Shown: positions 11,025 through 23,460, numbered from the stretch's first letter. The stretch: DNA of 64,000 nt from Schistosoma haematobium (GCF_000699445.3 NC_067202.1:13979924-14043923); one strand, 5' to 3'. The notes: generated by a model from the sequence alone, not told the origin. Numbers and translations: made by a program.

Positions 11025-11479
11025 CATCAAAATACAAGTAGTCAGAAATTCATGTTTTATTTTATATTTAAAACACAATGATTTATCAATATGTGTAAAT
11101 TTAAAGGATTCATTTACAAAATCTTATCACGTAAATCATCTAGTTTAGAGCACACACACACCAAAGTATCCACCTAAACTGCAAATCTCCAATTTCTCAT
11201 TCTGAATTAAATCATAATGCATAATAAAATTTACATAGTGAATTTTTTTTTCTAGTTTTATGAATATAAATTACATTTTTCGCTACAACTGTAGCTAAGT
11301 CAAACAATGTTTGAACCGGTTATGACATATTTAAAATTCAAATACTCCCCCCCTCACTGAAAAAAAATTGATGAGTAATATTTCAGGACACATGGTAAAA
11401 TAAACCGAGTTGTCATGCTATTTACAGTTGATTGGTCTCTAGTGGTGACTATCGTTACATTTGTCAAGTTCTTCTTATT

Positions 11480-11700
11480 ATTATTATTATTTCAATAGTT
11501 GAGATCATGAGTCAATTGAAGCTAGACTGCAATGGAAAATCTGAAAGCACCAAACAGCCGTTTCATCCTATTGTGGGACTCCTCAGCAATGCGCTTTCAC
11601 GACCCCGCCTTGCAAGATTCGAACCCAGGATCTATCAGTCTTTGATTGACTCGTGATCTCAACTATTGAAATTACTACAATCTTCACAAAACTCCTGATA
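11480..11700. repeat. SINE-A snap-back copy
   Basis: A minus-strand unit runs from the 3' end (11490) through a hammerhead block (about 11556-11600, core CUGAGGA and GAAA kept, triplet GUU) and the tRNA-like head. At about 11643 it turns into plus-strand 3' sequence. The two ends, tttcaatagttgagatcatg near 11490 and its complement near 11650-11675, form inverted arms with a single mismatch. Confidence 0.7.
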
Positions 11701-11709
11701 TTACCATTA

Positions 11710-12180
11710 ATAGCAATATTCAATATTATATTTTTGGTACAATATAGAATTCTCAGCATAGAGTATGTCAACAAGTTTATTTTACAAAAAAAGGAAAAAA
11801 AGCGTGAAAGAAGCTTACAAGTGCATACATATATATGCATATGTTGATTAAATAAACTACCCGGAATTAATATGAAGTGTCTTTTTTTAAAAAGAAGATT
11901 CAAATTTAGAAAGAATTAGAAACATGTTTAAGGACACAAGTTATTGACTAGGTCAACTCTAACAACTTGTTCGTCGCATAGTATATTTGCTAGATATGGT
12001 ATTATAGAGCTTTTATGCCTTTACTAGTGTGCATGGATTTTAGTGTATTGACATTTCGTTCTACCAGAAGATATACAAGGAGAAAGATATGAATGAAGTG
12101 GTTAGTTAGTATCTGGTAAGATAACACCTGCCAAGAGTTTGCAAAACTTTAGACATCTATCCACAACCATATTAATAATG
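11710..12180. other. AT-rich sequence without recognised gene
   Basis: No convincing ORF, RNA or repeat was seen, apart from A-rich runs near 11785. Confidence 0.4.
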
Positions 12181-12184
12181 ACCT

Positions 12185-13375
12185 CAAAAGATTCATCACA
12201 CACATCCTGTTAACTGCTTTCAGCAATCTCCGTAATACAGCAAATTATTTTCTCAAAAGCTTGAGAAAAAATAATAGAGAACAGTAAAGAATAATAGGTG
12301 ATATGCACGAATTGATAAGTTGTAAGACTAAATGTCGTGTCATCCCAAAAACATGTAGTAAGACAAAAAACTTCATTTAATAGCAATAAAACATGAGAAG
12401 ACCAAGAGAGATCTGAGGAAAAACTTACACCTAGATAAACGACTTTTGACACGGTTTATCAAATAACCTCTAACAGTACAAAGTTTATGTGTTCCAACAT
12501 GGTTTTTAGGTGCTGTCAATGTCTCAGGCTAAAGTTATCAGTTTAGTTGGTTTAAGTTTAAGATCATTAACAACAGACCACTATTCAATACGACACAAGA
12601 TCTCACTCATTTCAAGGGGATGTGAAGAGGTAGAAATCGGTATACATACATGAGAGACGGCAGATCATGCAGAAAAAAAGAGGAAAGAACAGCTCCTTGT
12701 GGCACACCTTCGTGAGACAGTAGGGACGTCGAACACTTTCCTCCAAACGCAGTGTACTGTCCTCTTCCAGAGAGGTAGGGACATAGTCAGTTGTTTATCC
12801 AGCTGTCAGTGTTGACGCGGACTAACTTGCCAAGTAAACGTTGTCTTGGTATAGAATCAAAAGTAGAAGTATAGTTCAAAAAAGCGCATCGAACATACTT
12901 CTTACCCTTTTCCAAGTTGAATACTATATTATGATTCAGAACAACAGCAGCATCCAAGATGCCATTCTGCATTTGTAAGCAAATTGATGCGGATCAATTT
13001 GCTCTTTTAGTGCAGGTTGAAGTGGAAGTGGCAATAATTTTTCCATTGTTTTGAGAAAGGTTATAGTTGTTTCTATTTCTATTGCCATTCCTATGGCCAG
13101 ATACTTTCTTAGGTATTAGGATTATCTTCATCTTTCTCCACATTATCTCTATAAGATTTGTTGAGAAGGACCTGTTAAAGATGCTCGTGAATGGATAACA
13201 CAGAACATCAGTACACTTTTTAGAAAGGAAGTTTGGGATTTCATCAGGTTCTAAACATTGGGACGAGTTAAGTGACTGGTGACATTTTTGGACATCGGTT
13301 TTAGTGAAAATCAGAACACAACCATTCTTCGAATTTCTTGATATAAGAAGCATGACATCAGATCTTAGTATTCAT
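12185..13375 (-). pseudogene. Degenerate CR1-like non-LTR reverse transcriptase
   Basis: Three minus-strand reading blocks in different frames line up in order as one reverse transcriptase. 13353-12994 holds a fingers-domain segment (a 'PDEIPNFL' stretch, 'MWRKMKIILIPKK'). 12972-12787 holds motif A around 'YTSTFDSIPRQRL'. About 12740-12690 holds motif B, GVPQGAVLS. 12452-12380 holds 'VVYLGVSFSSDLSWSSHV'. Catalytic motif C (ADD) cannot be found intact near 12600. Frameshifts and stops separate the blocks, so the element is dead. The pattern fits CR1/Jockey-type elements better than the RTE copies elsewhere in the window. Confidence 0.75.
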
Positions 13376-13708
13376 CGAATTCTATCGACCAAGTTGTAAT
13401 ATAGCCACTAGTCTAAGTGACTCGATATCGCGTGCACTATGTGGAGATGTAAGGTGGTAGATGGAGGTCGTCAATAGGACACCCCATCAACCTTCTTCAA
13501 ATCCATTTCAGAATGAATCTAAACTATCTAACTTCCAAAATCATCAATCAACTCGTTTGTTTTTATCATTAAAAAAATTTGGTAAGTTACTCGTTAATAC
13601 CAACCACCCTCCTCATGTTGGTTTATACCTACTTTTGAGATTATTAGTGGTAAAGGAAGGAAGGAAGGATCATCATTTACAATGCTTCGACGAAGTACGA
13701 GATGTTAG

Positions 13709-14013
13709 GTTCATAGGCGAGACTATAATTTATGGGCGAACCAATTAAATTTACGATAACAGGTCTTAGATTTTGGCACGAAATTCATTCACCCATTCGG
13801 CTAAATAGAGTCTTTTTATTATAGCTGATGTCAGTTCATGATGAAAACTCTAAATCTAATTCCTAATCCCTAACCATCAACTGTAAATCATAATCCTTAT
13901 TCTTCAAACTGCTTTATAACTCTCATTTAGCCCTAGTAAGTAGATAGACACATTAAAGGTCAGTTTAGCGTCGCTCAAAGGTCGTCCATAAATTATAAAT
14001 TCACCCGTTCATA
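13709..14013. mobile_element. MITE with terminal inverted repeats and 7-bp target duplication
   Basis: A 291-bp unit (13716-14006) whose ends are imperfect inverted repeats: ggcgagactataatttat, and the complement of ataaattataaattcaccc. It is flanked on both sides by gttcata (13709-13715 and 14007-14013). No ORF. The centre holds degenerate telomere-like 'ccctaa/cctaatc' strings. Sister copies are at 19226-20020 and 34858-35143. Together with TIR length, a 7-9 bp duplication would fit Merlin- or hAT-type transposons; I cannot decide which. Confidence 0.75.
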
Positions 14014-14139
14014 AACTTAAAGTGTATAGTAAAGTGTTTCTTCATAAAGTTGTCGATTCATAACGTTTTCAAATGAATACTTAAATATCGTAAAAGATAA
14101 TCTAAAGAAGTTTTATGTATTGAATCATCTGATATTTTT

Positions 14140-14141
14140 AT

Positions 14142-14172
<31 letters not shown>
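14140..14172. repeat. (AT)n microsatellite
   Basis: Short perfect AT run. Confidence 0.9.
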
Positions 14173-14283
14173 CAAAAGGTATACCAAACCATTTACAGAA
14201 CGGTGATTAAGATAATACGTAAAAGTTTGGTAGAGATGGAGGTCAAGAGTTTGAAGTTTACTTTATAGGAAATAAAACTAAAA

Positions 14284-14800
14284 CGTACTTATTTATTTTT
14301 ATATTCAAACGCAAACATTTGTACAAGGAGGCACCAAATAGATATGTGCCGCAATTCGATTTGCATGAGGGCTAGAATAGTGTCCGAGTGCCCTAATCGA
14401 AGCAGGTGGTTTTCTGAGAGGGCCACACCCGGAGCCTTCGACCTAAGGGTTTAATCCACAAGGCAGTGGAGTAACGTAAGGAGATGAAGTCCCATGGTAG
14501 CCGGTTACCAACAATAAGTTACACACCATTTGTTCTCTTAGGATCCTGGAGCCCATGTGTACCATTGGTTTGGAATCAGGGTTTTCCAGCTGCCCTAGAT
14601 GGACCCTACGTGTCCACGAACGCGGTCAAAGCTCCGGACATTCGCTTCTCGTCCTCTCAATTTTTTGAACAACACCCCCGTGGTGTAAGAAGGCAGTGAG
14701 TACGACTTCCCTGACAATGGCTGTATGCGTGTGACCATGTGAGAGCATTTCGCTAAGGAGAGCTGACTCTCCACACCCTCGGTCGTGTCAGGGAATTTGT
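14284..14800 (-). mobile_element. Short AAAT-tailed retroelement (family C)
   Basis: Same layout as 10480-11009: an A/T-rich tail side at the left ('acttatttatttttatattc' on the plus strand), the block 'gtggttttctgagagggcc', and a right end at 'gtgtcagggaattt', here slightly decayed. No clear target duplication was seen by eye. Confidence 0.65.
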
Positions 14801-15156
14801 CTGTCAAACAAATATACTACAGCCATGTATTCATGCATTATAATACCTAATTAATACATCTGCCATTTCGGTGTGTCAAATATCTCCTCATTAAGACAAT
14901 AAAAGCATAAAGTGAAAGGTGAAATATATCTCTTTTTTGTTTAGTTACTCATCAAGCTTCTACACTAAATTTGATATTGAATAAATGCTGGTTGGTCAAG
15001 TTGACAATGCATCACATTGTCTCCACTTAAAAATATAATCGCATGATAAATCATCGGATAAACTATTAAGTCTAAAGACAAAAACATTATATAATTGATG
15101 AGTTATAACAACCCGTTATGTAAGAATAAGAACAAGATTAATTTATATTTTTCTAA

Positions 15157-15640
15157 ATTGAGGTCATGAACCGATTGATGTTAGACCACCACTGAGAACC
15201 TGGAAGCACTGGACGGTCGTTTCGTCCTACCGTGGGACTCCTCAGCAGTGAGCGTCCACGATCCCGGGATTCGAACCCAGGGCCTTCAATCTCGCGCGCA
15301 AACGCTTAACCTATTGGATTACTGAACTGGCATCCAATGGTGTTAGTGTCTAACCTCAACCAATCCACGAAATTGCGCGACCATCTTCCATTGTATTGAT
15401 GTAGATACCTGTCTCTACCCGACACGGATTAACTCCACTGGTCACGGCTTCTCACTAGAACTCCGAGAATTCCCTCACGAAGCTAGTCACTAGTGAGCAC
15501 ATGTTAATTATCAGTATAGGGGTTGTGAAGATTATTAAGTTTTTAATTGAGATCATGAACCGATTGATGTTAGACCACCGTTGGAAACATCGAGGCATCC
15601 ACACCTGAGCATCCACGATCCCGTTTCACATTTAAATATT
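15157..15640 (-). repeat. SINE-A tandem units, minus strand
   Basis: One complete unit plus the start of a second in the same orientation. The landmark 'attgag(g/a)tcatgaaccg' recurs at 15157 and 15546, a period of 389 bp. The second unit breaks off about 90 bp in, near 'gcatccacgatcccg'. Head-to-tail arrangement fits a satellite or circular-template origin, as known for SMalpha. Confidence 0.7.
15206..15251 (-). ncRNA. Hammerhead motif in SINE-A, minus strand
   Basis: Minus strand: UCACUG and CAGUGC form a 5-bp stem I, with core CUGAGGA, stem II GUCC/GGAC around CACGGUA, and GAAA. Stem III from ACGACCGU makes three pairs, followed by GUC. All catalytic residues are present. Confidence 0.7.
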
Positions 15641-15976
15641 ATAAAGTTCACTGAACTTCTTGTTTTTAATAAGAACAAGAATCAAGTAAGTTTGAAATCA
15701 AACAATTGAGTATAAATGTTTAGTTGTTATTCTTTGTAAAATGAATCATACGTGATTCATGAGACAGATATATAGAAAATTAGGATATCAGACTATTAAG
15801 ATAGATGGGTCACATAAAATGAAGTTATGAGTTGAAATTGAATAGAATTCAATTAGATTTATGAGAAGTATAATAAAAACTAAGACAAAAACTATGATAA
15901 ACTACTAGACAACATAAAAAAAAGAGTTTATTGATGTGTATCCTTATAGTTTCTGCTTGGTGTAAAAGATGAGTTT

Positions 15977-16320
15977 CTTATTCTGTTTTCTTCTATGATC
16001 AGCCATGAGGAGTGATGTTTAGCAATACGATAATATATTCACGTGGTTCTACGTTCAATATTACTGACTTTACAAGAACTGGTTAACTGGCAAATATACA
16101 AAGAGTCGACTGAACTAGTCAGATTATCTTTATTTCGTGAACTCATTGTCGAATGACTGAAGACAAAAAGACATAATCTAGCTTCAGTAAATGTTCATGC
16201 TATGTGTTTATCAGTTTGCTAGTTCTTGTAACGTCAGTAATATTGAACGTAAAACCGCGTAAATATATCATCATATTTCTGAACATCATTTCTCATGACT
16301 GATCACAGAAGAAAGCAGAA
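15977..16320. repeat. Long inverted repeat with ~115-bp arms
   Basis: The left arm, about 15977-16095 ('acgttcaatattactgac' inside it), is the imperfect reverse complement of about 16192-16320 ('gtcagtaatattgaacgt'). Agreement is roughly 80% by eye, with a spacer of ~95 bases. I do not recognise the arm sequence. It may be a snap-back copy like the SINE-A pairs. Confidence 0.65.
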
Positions 16321-16789
16321 CAATAGAAAGTTCTGTTTTAACACATTTTATAAATGACCATCATATATTGAACTATCAATGAATTAATATTGACTAGTGT
16401 TGTAGTGAACAAGAACACGAGTGGAGACGATCGAATGTATTTGAACACAAAATTACAAAATCTCTGAGTAAAATCTGAGAATCCTACAGTTAATTCTTCA
16501 TCTACAAAATGTTAATCAATTTTCTCAGACTTCGTTGTTCCTGCATTTTGATACCAATAGCTTTCTGTTTCCGTTCTTTCCTTTTCGATCTTCTACTGAA
16601 ATATATTCTATTCCTGACTATCGTTATATACTACTTGTGTGAATATAAGTAGTTCACATCACAGTTTAATTGTAATACATTTCAAACTTATTTATTGAAT
16701 GGATATTTAAAGTAATATTCATTTCATTGATTTCATCTTGATCTGTTGTAAATCACTGACTGGTAAACTGTATGAATAAATATTATTTG

Positions 16790-16990
16790 TTATATCTCTG
16801 ACGTTTTGTAACATAATGTAGGACTTTTCTTCAGAGTGAATAAACAACTTGTGTTAATTTAATTCGGTTATTTATTTAATCTGAAGAAGTGGCTTATATT
16901 CAGTCACGAAACGTCAGAAATAGAATTTTTCTACTCATTGAGATATACACCAAATACTCAATTTATTTGGAAAACTATCAGGTGCAACCT
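16790..16990. repeat. Penelope-like repeat fragment with inverted hammerhead-like cassettes
   Basis: Minus strand about 16840-16795 and plus strand 16881-16915 carry the same block: CTGAAGA, a stem, a GAAAC or AAAAC stretch, then GTC. The plus copy reads ctgaaga at 16881-16887 and gaaacgtc at 16908-16915. Between them lies ~40 bases of spacer. Similar blocks are at 39850-39985 and 46041-46078. Hammerheads with a two-base-pair stem III (ACGU) are known from Penelope-like elements; that link is inferred. Confidence 0.5.
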
Positions 16991-17139
16991 TGTCATTGAT
17001 GTATAGATAAGTCTTCATTCAATAGTCTATTTTGCATTCTCTTTTGTATCGAGCCTTATCAATCCTATTCCATTGATCAAGTAGCATACATAGTAATTGT
17101 CCAGTTTAATACTATTTGGATAATCTTACTTTAGTAATA

Positions 17140-17460
17140 GTTGAATTGATGAGTCGAATTAAGCTACACCACCATTGAGAACCTAAAAGCATTGGATCCC
17201 TTCGTGGTAATACATATCCATGTTCTCTCACGTGATACACGAACCCAAGACTTTCAATCTCTCGTGTGAATGTTTAATCTATAGACCACTGAACTGACAA
17301 TCATCAGTGTCATAATGTTGTCTAACTTCAATCACAATCTATCATTGTCTTCAATGAGTAACCATCTCACAATAGATATAGTTGAACTTGATTAGTCATG
17401 GCTTCTCACTATAGAACATCAAGAAATACATCTTCAAATCAATTACTATTGAGTACATCA
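17140..17460 (-). repeat. SINE-A unit, minus strand, degenerate
   Basis: 3' half, a B-box-like 'acacgaacccaagac', tRNA-like head and 5' segment in order on the minus strand. The hammerhead block is largely lost. Confidence 0.65.
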
Positions 17461-17872
17461 TAATTATTTTCTTAATGTGCTTCATTTAAATTTAATCAAT
17501 AATTCAATGAATCATTAATGCATATTTTAATCAATAAAGAAAAACATGCCATAAACCACATTAGATTAAGTTGTAGTTGTGTTTTTTTTGTTGTTGAAAG
17601 AAATTTACAAAAAAAAAAAACGGAGAAAAATATCGATTTTATTGAACACACTTTTTTATTATTACTAAGTATAAATGTATGTTTATTATGAGTTCATGAC
17701 TTTGTGAAATATTGATTAGTTCATTCAATTGATTATGAAATACCATTAAGATTTAGCCAACAACAACAACAACAAGAATCTATGTGTCTTTGAAATTTAT
17801 GAAGAAAAATATTGCTCTTGTTAATTATAGTTTCATTATCAGTTCATTCAAAGATAAATAAAGAAGAACATT

Positions 17873-18290
17873 CACAATTGATTGATCACTGGATGGTGAT
17901 CAATGTCATAAGTGTCAAGTCCTTATTATTAGTGCAAATCGAATGCTATCGATCATGTTGCAATGTGATCACTAGTCTAGGTGACTCGACACTGCGGGCA
18001 CTATATATTGAGATTAGATGGTGGTTGGAGGTAGTCGACAGGAAACCATGGACCCGGGTTTCCTGCTACTTGACACTCGTCAGCAAGATGTACCTGTAAT
18101 CTTGAGGGAACCGGTGCTCTCTGACGGATTTGATCCCGTGTCACCCAGCTTCACAGTCAGAGACGTTACCACTGAGCTATCCGGGCAGCGACTGACCTCC
18201 TGTATGACTGAGATGTAATCACAATTGATTGATCACTTGGTGGTGATCAATGTCATGTATATCAAGTCCTTATTTCTTCTATGACAGTGC
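17873..18290 (-). repeat. SINE-B unit, minus strand, with tandem overlap
   Basis: A second tRNA-related family. On the minus strand the head reads 'cggatagctcagtggtaacg' with a B-box-like 'gggatcaaatcc', followed by 'gattacaggtacatcttg', a hammerhead block and 'gtttcctgtcgactacctcc'. The near-palindrome 'cacaattgattgatcac' occurs at 17873 and again at 18220, so the unit is about 347 bp and begins to repeat in tandem. Confidence 0.7.
18045..18090 (-). ncRNA. Hammerhead motif in SINE-B, minus strand
   Basis: CUGACGA at 18083-18077, stem II region GUGU-CAAGUA-GCAG (two inner pairs lost), GAAA at 18062-18059, stem III ACCC/GGGU, and a GUC triplet ending at 18051. The bases after cleavage are CAUGGU. 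The matching stem I strand ACCAUG is preserved in the sister copy at 28715-28720 but not here (AUCUUG). Stem II is perfect (GUGC/GCAC) in the 28.7-kb copy. The two copies complement each other's damage, so I infer a complete ancestral ribozyme. Confidence 0.6.
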
Positions 18291-18665
18291 TAATTTACGA
18301 TATCGCCTCACTAGATTCGAACCTATGACTTATCAGTCTCATGCGCGAACGATTAACATCTAGACCACTGAGTCAGTTGACATCCAATGGTGATAATACC
18401 TAACTTCAGCTAATCCACGAAATTGAGCCACATATCATTGTCATCAGTGAGTTACTATCTCACAACAGACCCGGTTGAACTCCACTGGTTACTGCTTCTC
18501 ACTAGAACTCCAGGATATATCTCTTGAAGCCAGTCACTAGTGATGGATGCGCACTGTCACGGAGGAGTCTCTCAATAAGATGAGACGGCTGTCCAGTGCT
18601 TCCAGGTTTTCCATGGTGGTCTAGCTTTAATTGACTCATCATCTCAACTCTTAAAATGTTTTTGT
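18291..18665. repeat. SINE-A inverted pair
   Basis: Minus-strand tRNA-like head and 5' segment (18300-18540) turn into a plus-strand 3' half from about 18535 ('gtcactagtgatggatgcgc'). The plus hammerhead block has the variant 'cactgtcacggaggagtc' and AGAC for GAAAC, a lesion pattern shared with 36640 and, in part, with 30005 and 63940. Confidence 0.7.
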
Positions 18666-19225
18666 TATAATAATTAAAGGTCATAGTGGTGTAAAAAAAA
18701 TAAATAAAGTGATATGATGATGATCATTTATGAATAAAATAATGAGAATTCACTTGGCTGTCTTTCTTTAAACGGCGAGATTAAAATCGCTTGATATCTT
18801 TCTTAAAATTAATGAATTCGATACTCATCAACTGGATTATGCTCAATTTCTATGTTCACATTGGGACTCGAACTCAATTGTTTATTTTCTTTATTCTCCA
18901 ACACGTTGATAATGATAGTAATAATAATATGGTTCATTAGTTATACTCATATCAATAATTACAAATGAAATACTCTGAATGAATATGATTTAACTCTATT
19001 GAAACCATTCTAGGTCCTTGTATTGTAATCAGCAATCAAACATGTTTTCTTTCGGTGAAGTCAATCACAAGTGTGGCAACATAACTTCAGTTTTGTGTGT
19101 ATGTGTGTGTTTAATTACTTCATGAAGTGATTAAGATTGATAAACGTAGTCATGATAATTATTGAACAAAAGGATAATCTGTTTCACATTACTTATAATG
19201 TTCTTCAATGGATTTACTACCAAGC

Positions 19226-20020
19226 GACGAGACTATAATTTATGAACGAACCGATTGGATATAAGATAAATGATCTCGGATTTTTGGCACGAAATTCATT
19301 CATTCCACCATTTATTTGAATAGCGTTTTGTCATTATAACTGTTGTCAGTTTATGATTAAAACTCGATATCTAGTGCTTAACCCTAACCGTCAACCGTAA
19401 ATCATAATTCTAATTCCTCACACAACATTATTACAATCATTTAGTCCTAGTTTGCAAATGGATATTCACAGGGTCATTTTATTTATTTATTTGGACACAT
19501 GGATATTGGTACAAGGGAGCACCAGATATATATGCGCCACACAAATCTCATTTGATTTGTGTGAGGGCTGTGATACTGCACGGATGCCCAAATCGAAGCA
19601 CGTGGTTTTCTTAAGAGGCCATATCCGGAACCTTTGATCTAAAGCAACGTAAGGAGATGCAGTCCCATCGTAGCCGATGACCAATAATTGGTTTATACGC
19701 CATTTGTCCCCTTAGGATACTAAAGCCCATGTGCACCATTGGTTTGAGATCAGAGTTTACCAACTCCACTAGGTGGACACTCCGTGTGTACTAACCTGGT
19801 TAAAGCGTCGGACATTCGCTTTTTGTCCTCTCAATTCCGTAAACAACACCCCCATGGTGTGAGAAGGCAGTGAGTTGGACTTCCCTGGTAGTAGTTGTAT
19901 GCACCTGGTAATGGGAGAACTGACTCTTCCCACTCTCGGCCATACCAGGGCATTTGGGGGCGGGTCACTTTATCATCACTCAAAGGTCGTCCATAAATTA
20001 TAGTCTCACCAAAACATAAT
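19226..20020. mobile_element. MITE (same family as 13716-14006) split by a nested insertion
   Basis: The TIRs are gacgagactataatttatg (19226-) and ataaattatagtctcacc (-20020). The middle is interrupted by a family-C element with its own target duplication. Immediate flanks (accaagc / aaaacat) do not match, so the outer duplication is lost or mis-placed. Confidence 0.7.
19471..19983 (-). mobile_element. Short AAAT-tailed retroelement (family C) nested in a MITE
   Basis: A 489-bp element (19483-19971), with gggtcattttat at 19471-19482 and gggtcactttat at 19972-19983, 11 of 12 identical. The interrupted MITE sequence resumes correctly after it ('cactcaaaggtcgtcc'). The minus-strand 3' end is (AAAT)n. 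Confidence 0.8.
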
Positions 20021-20029
20021 ATAATGTGA

Positions 20030-21230
20030 ATGCAGTAAGATAACCAAAATGTTTTTGTTACAATAATTGAAGGTAATTAAAGGTAATAGAGGTGCAAAAT
20101 TAAATGAAATGATAACAGAAACAATTATGAATAAAGTCATGTGGATATGAGACATGAGTAAAATGAGAGGGGGATTACAAATTTCAAAAATAACAGATCA
20201 AGGCCAAGATAGCGATAGGATGTACTTCTTTTGTACTCACAATTTCTTGGCTTGAGATCATGGTGGTAGGGACTTCTGTTATTTTAAGTAGTTGGATAAA
20301 AAGAAATCTAAATAGATTTGGATGAATCGTATAAACAACCTTAAAATCAAACTTATGGATCAGTAGAATGATTAGAGTCGATTAGATGTTGAAGAATGGA
20401 ACTTTTCACTGTTTTCCTTTTACTTTTGTAAAACCACATTGGGATATGTTCTCATATTCGAGTTGAAAACGACAGCTGGCTATGGTCTATTTACCTAGTT
20501 TCACAAGAGCAGATGAACAACTGATAGATACGATTGTATAGCTTGATAATAAATTTAATGAAAAGAGATCTTTTTCGTTGAACTTTCTGTTCTTAATGTT
20601 TAAATGGGAATTGTATATTAATTATAATTTCCTCTGAGGCTTCTTTGTTCAATAACAATTTATGTTTAACAAAATAGACAACAAAAAAAAGACTTGAGTT
20701 ATCAGAGGCTAAGTAATAAGTATTACAATACTATTGGGAATAAATATAAACTCCGCTTGTAGCTCTTCTAAAGTTACTACTGGTTCAAAACTCGAGTAAA
20801 GAAGGAGGGTCGGGTATGGAGTCGGTAACCCCCATCCCGTAGAAAATAAATTTTGCTAAAATAGAAAAAAGAACGCCGATCAGATTAAACAATTGGGAAT
20901 AAAAATTACACTAAGAAACCACTAATTATTACACACAATTTTTGTTACAAATTAATATAAATGAAAATTATTTTCAGAAATAGTTCTGTTTATATAAAAG
21001 TGGATAGGTGTATGTTGTGTATGTGTGTGTGTGCGCACACCAGAGAGATTCTTAAATTTTATCGATTGCCCTTACTATTTCCCCTATAGCATTTCTTAAT
21101 GTCATTTCTCCTCAATCTCTCTCTCTCTCTCTTTGTAAGATGACTGGTAATTTATGAGAGGTATACATATGTAAGATTAATTAATGGATAGAGATATCTC
21201 AAGCTTCATACAAATGAGAATAAAGTATGA
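20030..21230. other. Gene-free stretch with a small non-LTR remnant
   Basis: 20780-20870 carries the GC-rich 'ggtcgggtatggagtcggta' block related to 2345-2520. The rest is AT-rich with short GT and CT runs near 21020 and 21115. Confidence 0.4.
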
Positions 21231-21239
21231 ATTAACAGA

Positions 21240-21550
21240 GACCAAGGATTTCTGATTGAGATCATGAACCTATTGATGTTAGACCACCGTCGGGAACCTG
21301 GAAGCACTGGATAGTCGTTTCGTCCTATTGTGGGACTCCTCAGCAGTGCGCATCCACGATCCCGCTCACGGGATTCGAACCCAGGGCCTCCAGTCTCTCA
21401 CGCGAACACTTAACCTATCGGATTACTGAACTGGCATCCAATGGTGTTAGTGTCTAATATGAACCAATCCACGAAATTGCGCGACCATCTTCCATTGTAC
21501 TGATGCAGATACCTGTCTCTACGCGACACGGATTAGCTCCAAGGGTTTAT
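21240..21550 (-). repeat. SINE-A unit, minus strand
   Basis: Well-preserved unit with a perfect B box on the minus strand (GGTTCGAATCC, near 21370-21385) and the usual 5' segment. It ends at about 21545, before the full 5' end. Confidence 0.75.
21304..21349 (-). ncRNA. Hammerhead motif in SINE-A, minus strand
   Basis: Stem I GCACUG/CAGUGC perfect, CUGAGGA, stem II GUCC/GGAC around CACAAUA, GAAA present. The triplet is AUC, which satisfies the NUH rule, but stem III loses its C-G pair, so activity is doubtful. Confidence 0.6.
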
Positions 21551-22139
21551 CACTGAATTTATTTGTTGTTAAATGAACAAGAATAAAGTGTAATTCTGAT
21601 TAGAAAAACTAATTATGTTGATGATGATGTAAGAATTGTGGTAAACAAAATGAAAGTGTTTTATTTTTCTTTCTTAGTATACAATTAAATGAAATTCTCA
21701 TGGAAGTGAATGAATGAATGAAGAGGGTAAAATGTACTGGAGTAGATTATGTGTGTTTATTATCTAAGTAATGTTTTCTATTGTACATTTAATTTCATTT
21801 GAAGTGGATAAAATCGCACACACACACACACAATGAGAAGTAGTTGAATGTGAGTGATTTGCAGAGAGAACATTCATTGTGATAATAAAAACTTTATATT
21901 TGATTCTTAGATTCACAAAATGTTTGCTAAATTTCAACTCAAATGATAACAATTTAAGGATTGTTTTAGGGGGTCCCCCCCAAAATATAAATCAAACAAA
22001 AATTTGGAACAGGTATGTACAACGTAGCAGTTTTATGTTTGTGGTGAATTGAAAAAAAACTCTCTAGAGTCCAGTTTCTAAAATAGGATTCAGTATTTTA
22101 TAAAACACTGAAACCTGTCTTCTATTTAATGGAGAGTTG

Positions 22140-22340
22140 GTACCCATCGGTAAGATGTACGTACCTTCATTTTTGAAAGGGATTGAGCAGTTGTGTGAGT
22201 TTCGAACCTATTTTCACTGTCTGGGTTGTTACCACTGAGTTCTTACGACTGTGACTGACCATCTTCATGGCCTATATATTTACAACTGATTGATCGCTGA
22301 TTAGTGATCAATATCTTGTTCTCCTAGTCCCCTCTAGTTC
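22140..22340 (-). repeat. SINE-B remnant
   Basis: Minus-strand tRNA-like head ('ggtaacaacccagacagtg') and the 'tgattgatcgctgattagtg' end block, diverged from 17873-18290. Confidence 0.5.
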
Positions 22341-23157
22341 TGGTTGTATTCTGTTTCACAGAGAACATCACTTCTCTTAAAATTATGGATGACAGTCAAC
22401 TAAAACCAACTAAATCCAAGCGAAGCAGGGTCTTCTGTCCACTACTTTTAATTGTCCTAATATCTCGACAGTATACACGCTATGTCAAATCACCTAAATT
22501 AGTGACCACACTGCAAACTTTATCGACATAATTTGATCACCACTAGGCAGAACTAGACAAACATGATATTTATCAGTATTCAGTGGTTAAATAATTATTA
22601 ATACTATGTTAATCTTTATTACCAGTCAGAATGTCTGGATAGGGATCTGTCATTATTGTTACCATCTTTGTCATTGTAACATCTGATTGAATTTCTGTTG
22701 TAAACAAGACTTAAGGGATTATTACATATTTTTAGTGTCAACCAACTATATCGATCGGGGATCCGATCTGATTTTTGTGTACTTTTTACTCATTTCTTCT
22801 ATGTTTTCTCTCTTTTTCCTTGTCAGGTATTTTCATCTACGTGTTTGGGTGTTATTTTCTCTCCTGTTCAGCGTTATTTCTCCTTCTCTTCCTCCTCCTC
22901 CTACAACTCTAGTTTTGTTATATTGATTAGTAGTTGAAACGTTGGTTCATTGAATTGATAGAAGTGGATGATGATTCCGCGTTCTTTCTTTCCCCCACCC
23001 CAATTTTTCATGATTATGTAATAAGTTACTGTGTTTTGTCTAATTTGTGTGTTCTATCTTATTATTCATAATATTAGATTTGATTTTTTTTGGCAATCAG
23101 AATTCAATTCATTTTGATGTAACTTACTTTGGAATGCCGTATATCTGGACGTTTGTA

Positions 23158-23178
23158 CACACACACACACACACACAA
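23158..23178. repeat. (CA)n microsatellite
   Basis: Perfect CA run of about 20 bases. Confidence 0.9.
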
Positions 23179-23460
23179 CTACATATACCCAGAAATGAAA
23201 AAAATAACCAGATCATCATTATTATTGAATAAACATTAAATTCTGTGTATTTTTTCCTAATGTAATCATATTTTGTTGTTATGAGATGTTTAATTATCCC
23301 AAACTGGATTGAATTTTCAGGTTGACTTCTTGTTGTTATTGTTGTTGTGATCGTAGTGATGATGCTTTCTGCTTCATGATTAATTGCGTAATAAAAGGAT
23401 AAATTATTTTAAATGAGTTTGACATTGTATCTAGTTGATAAGGTTGTAAGAATCGTACTT

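Noticed and set aside
17873..18290. CRISPR-like spaced repeats
   Set aside because: Only two occurrences of the flank, ~347 bp apart, in a eukaryotic tRNA-related repeat; not a CRISPR array.
22687..22926. 79-codon hydrophobic ORF
   Set aside because: T/C-rich low-complexity sequence; no splice sites, motif or partner exon.
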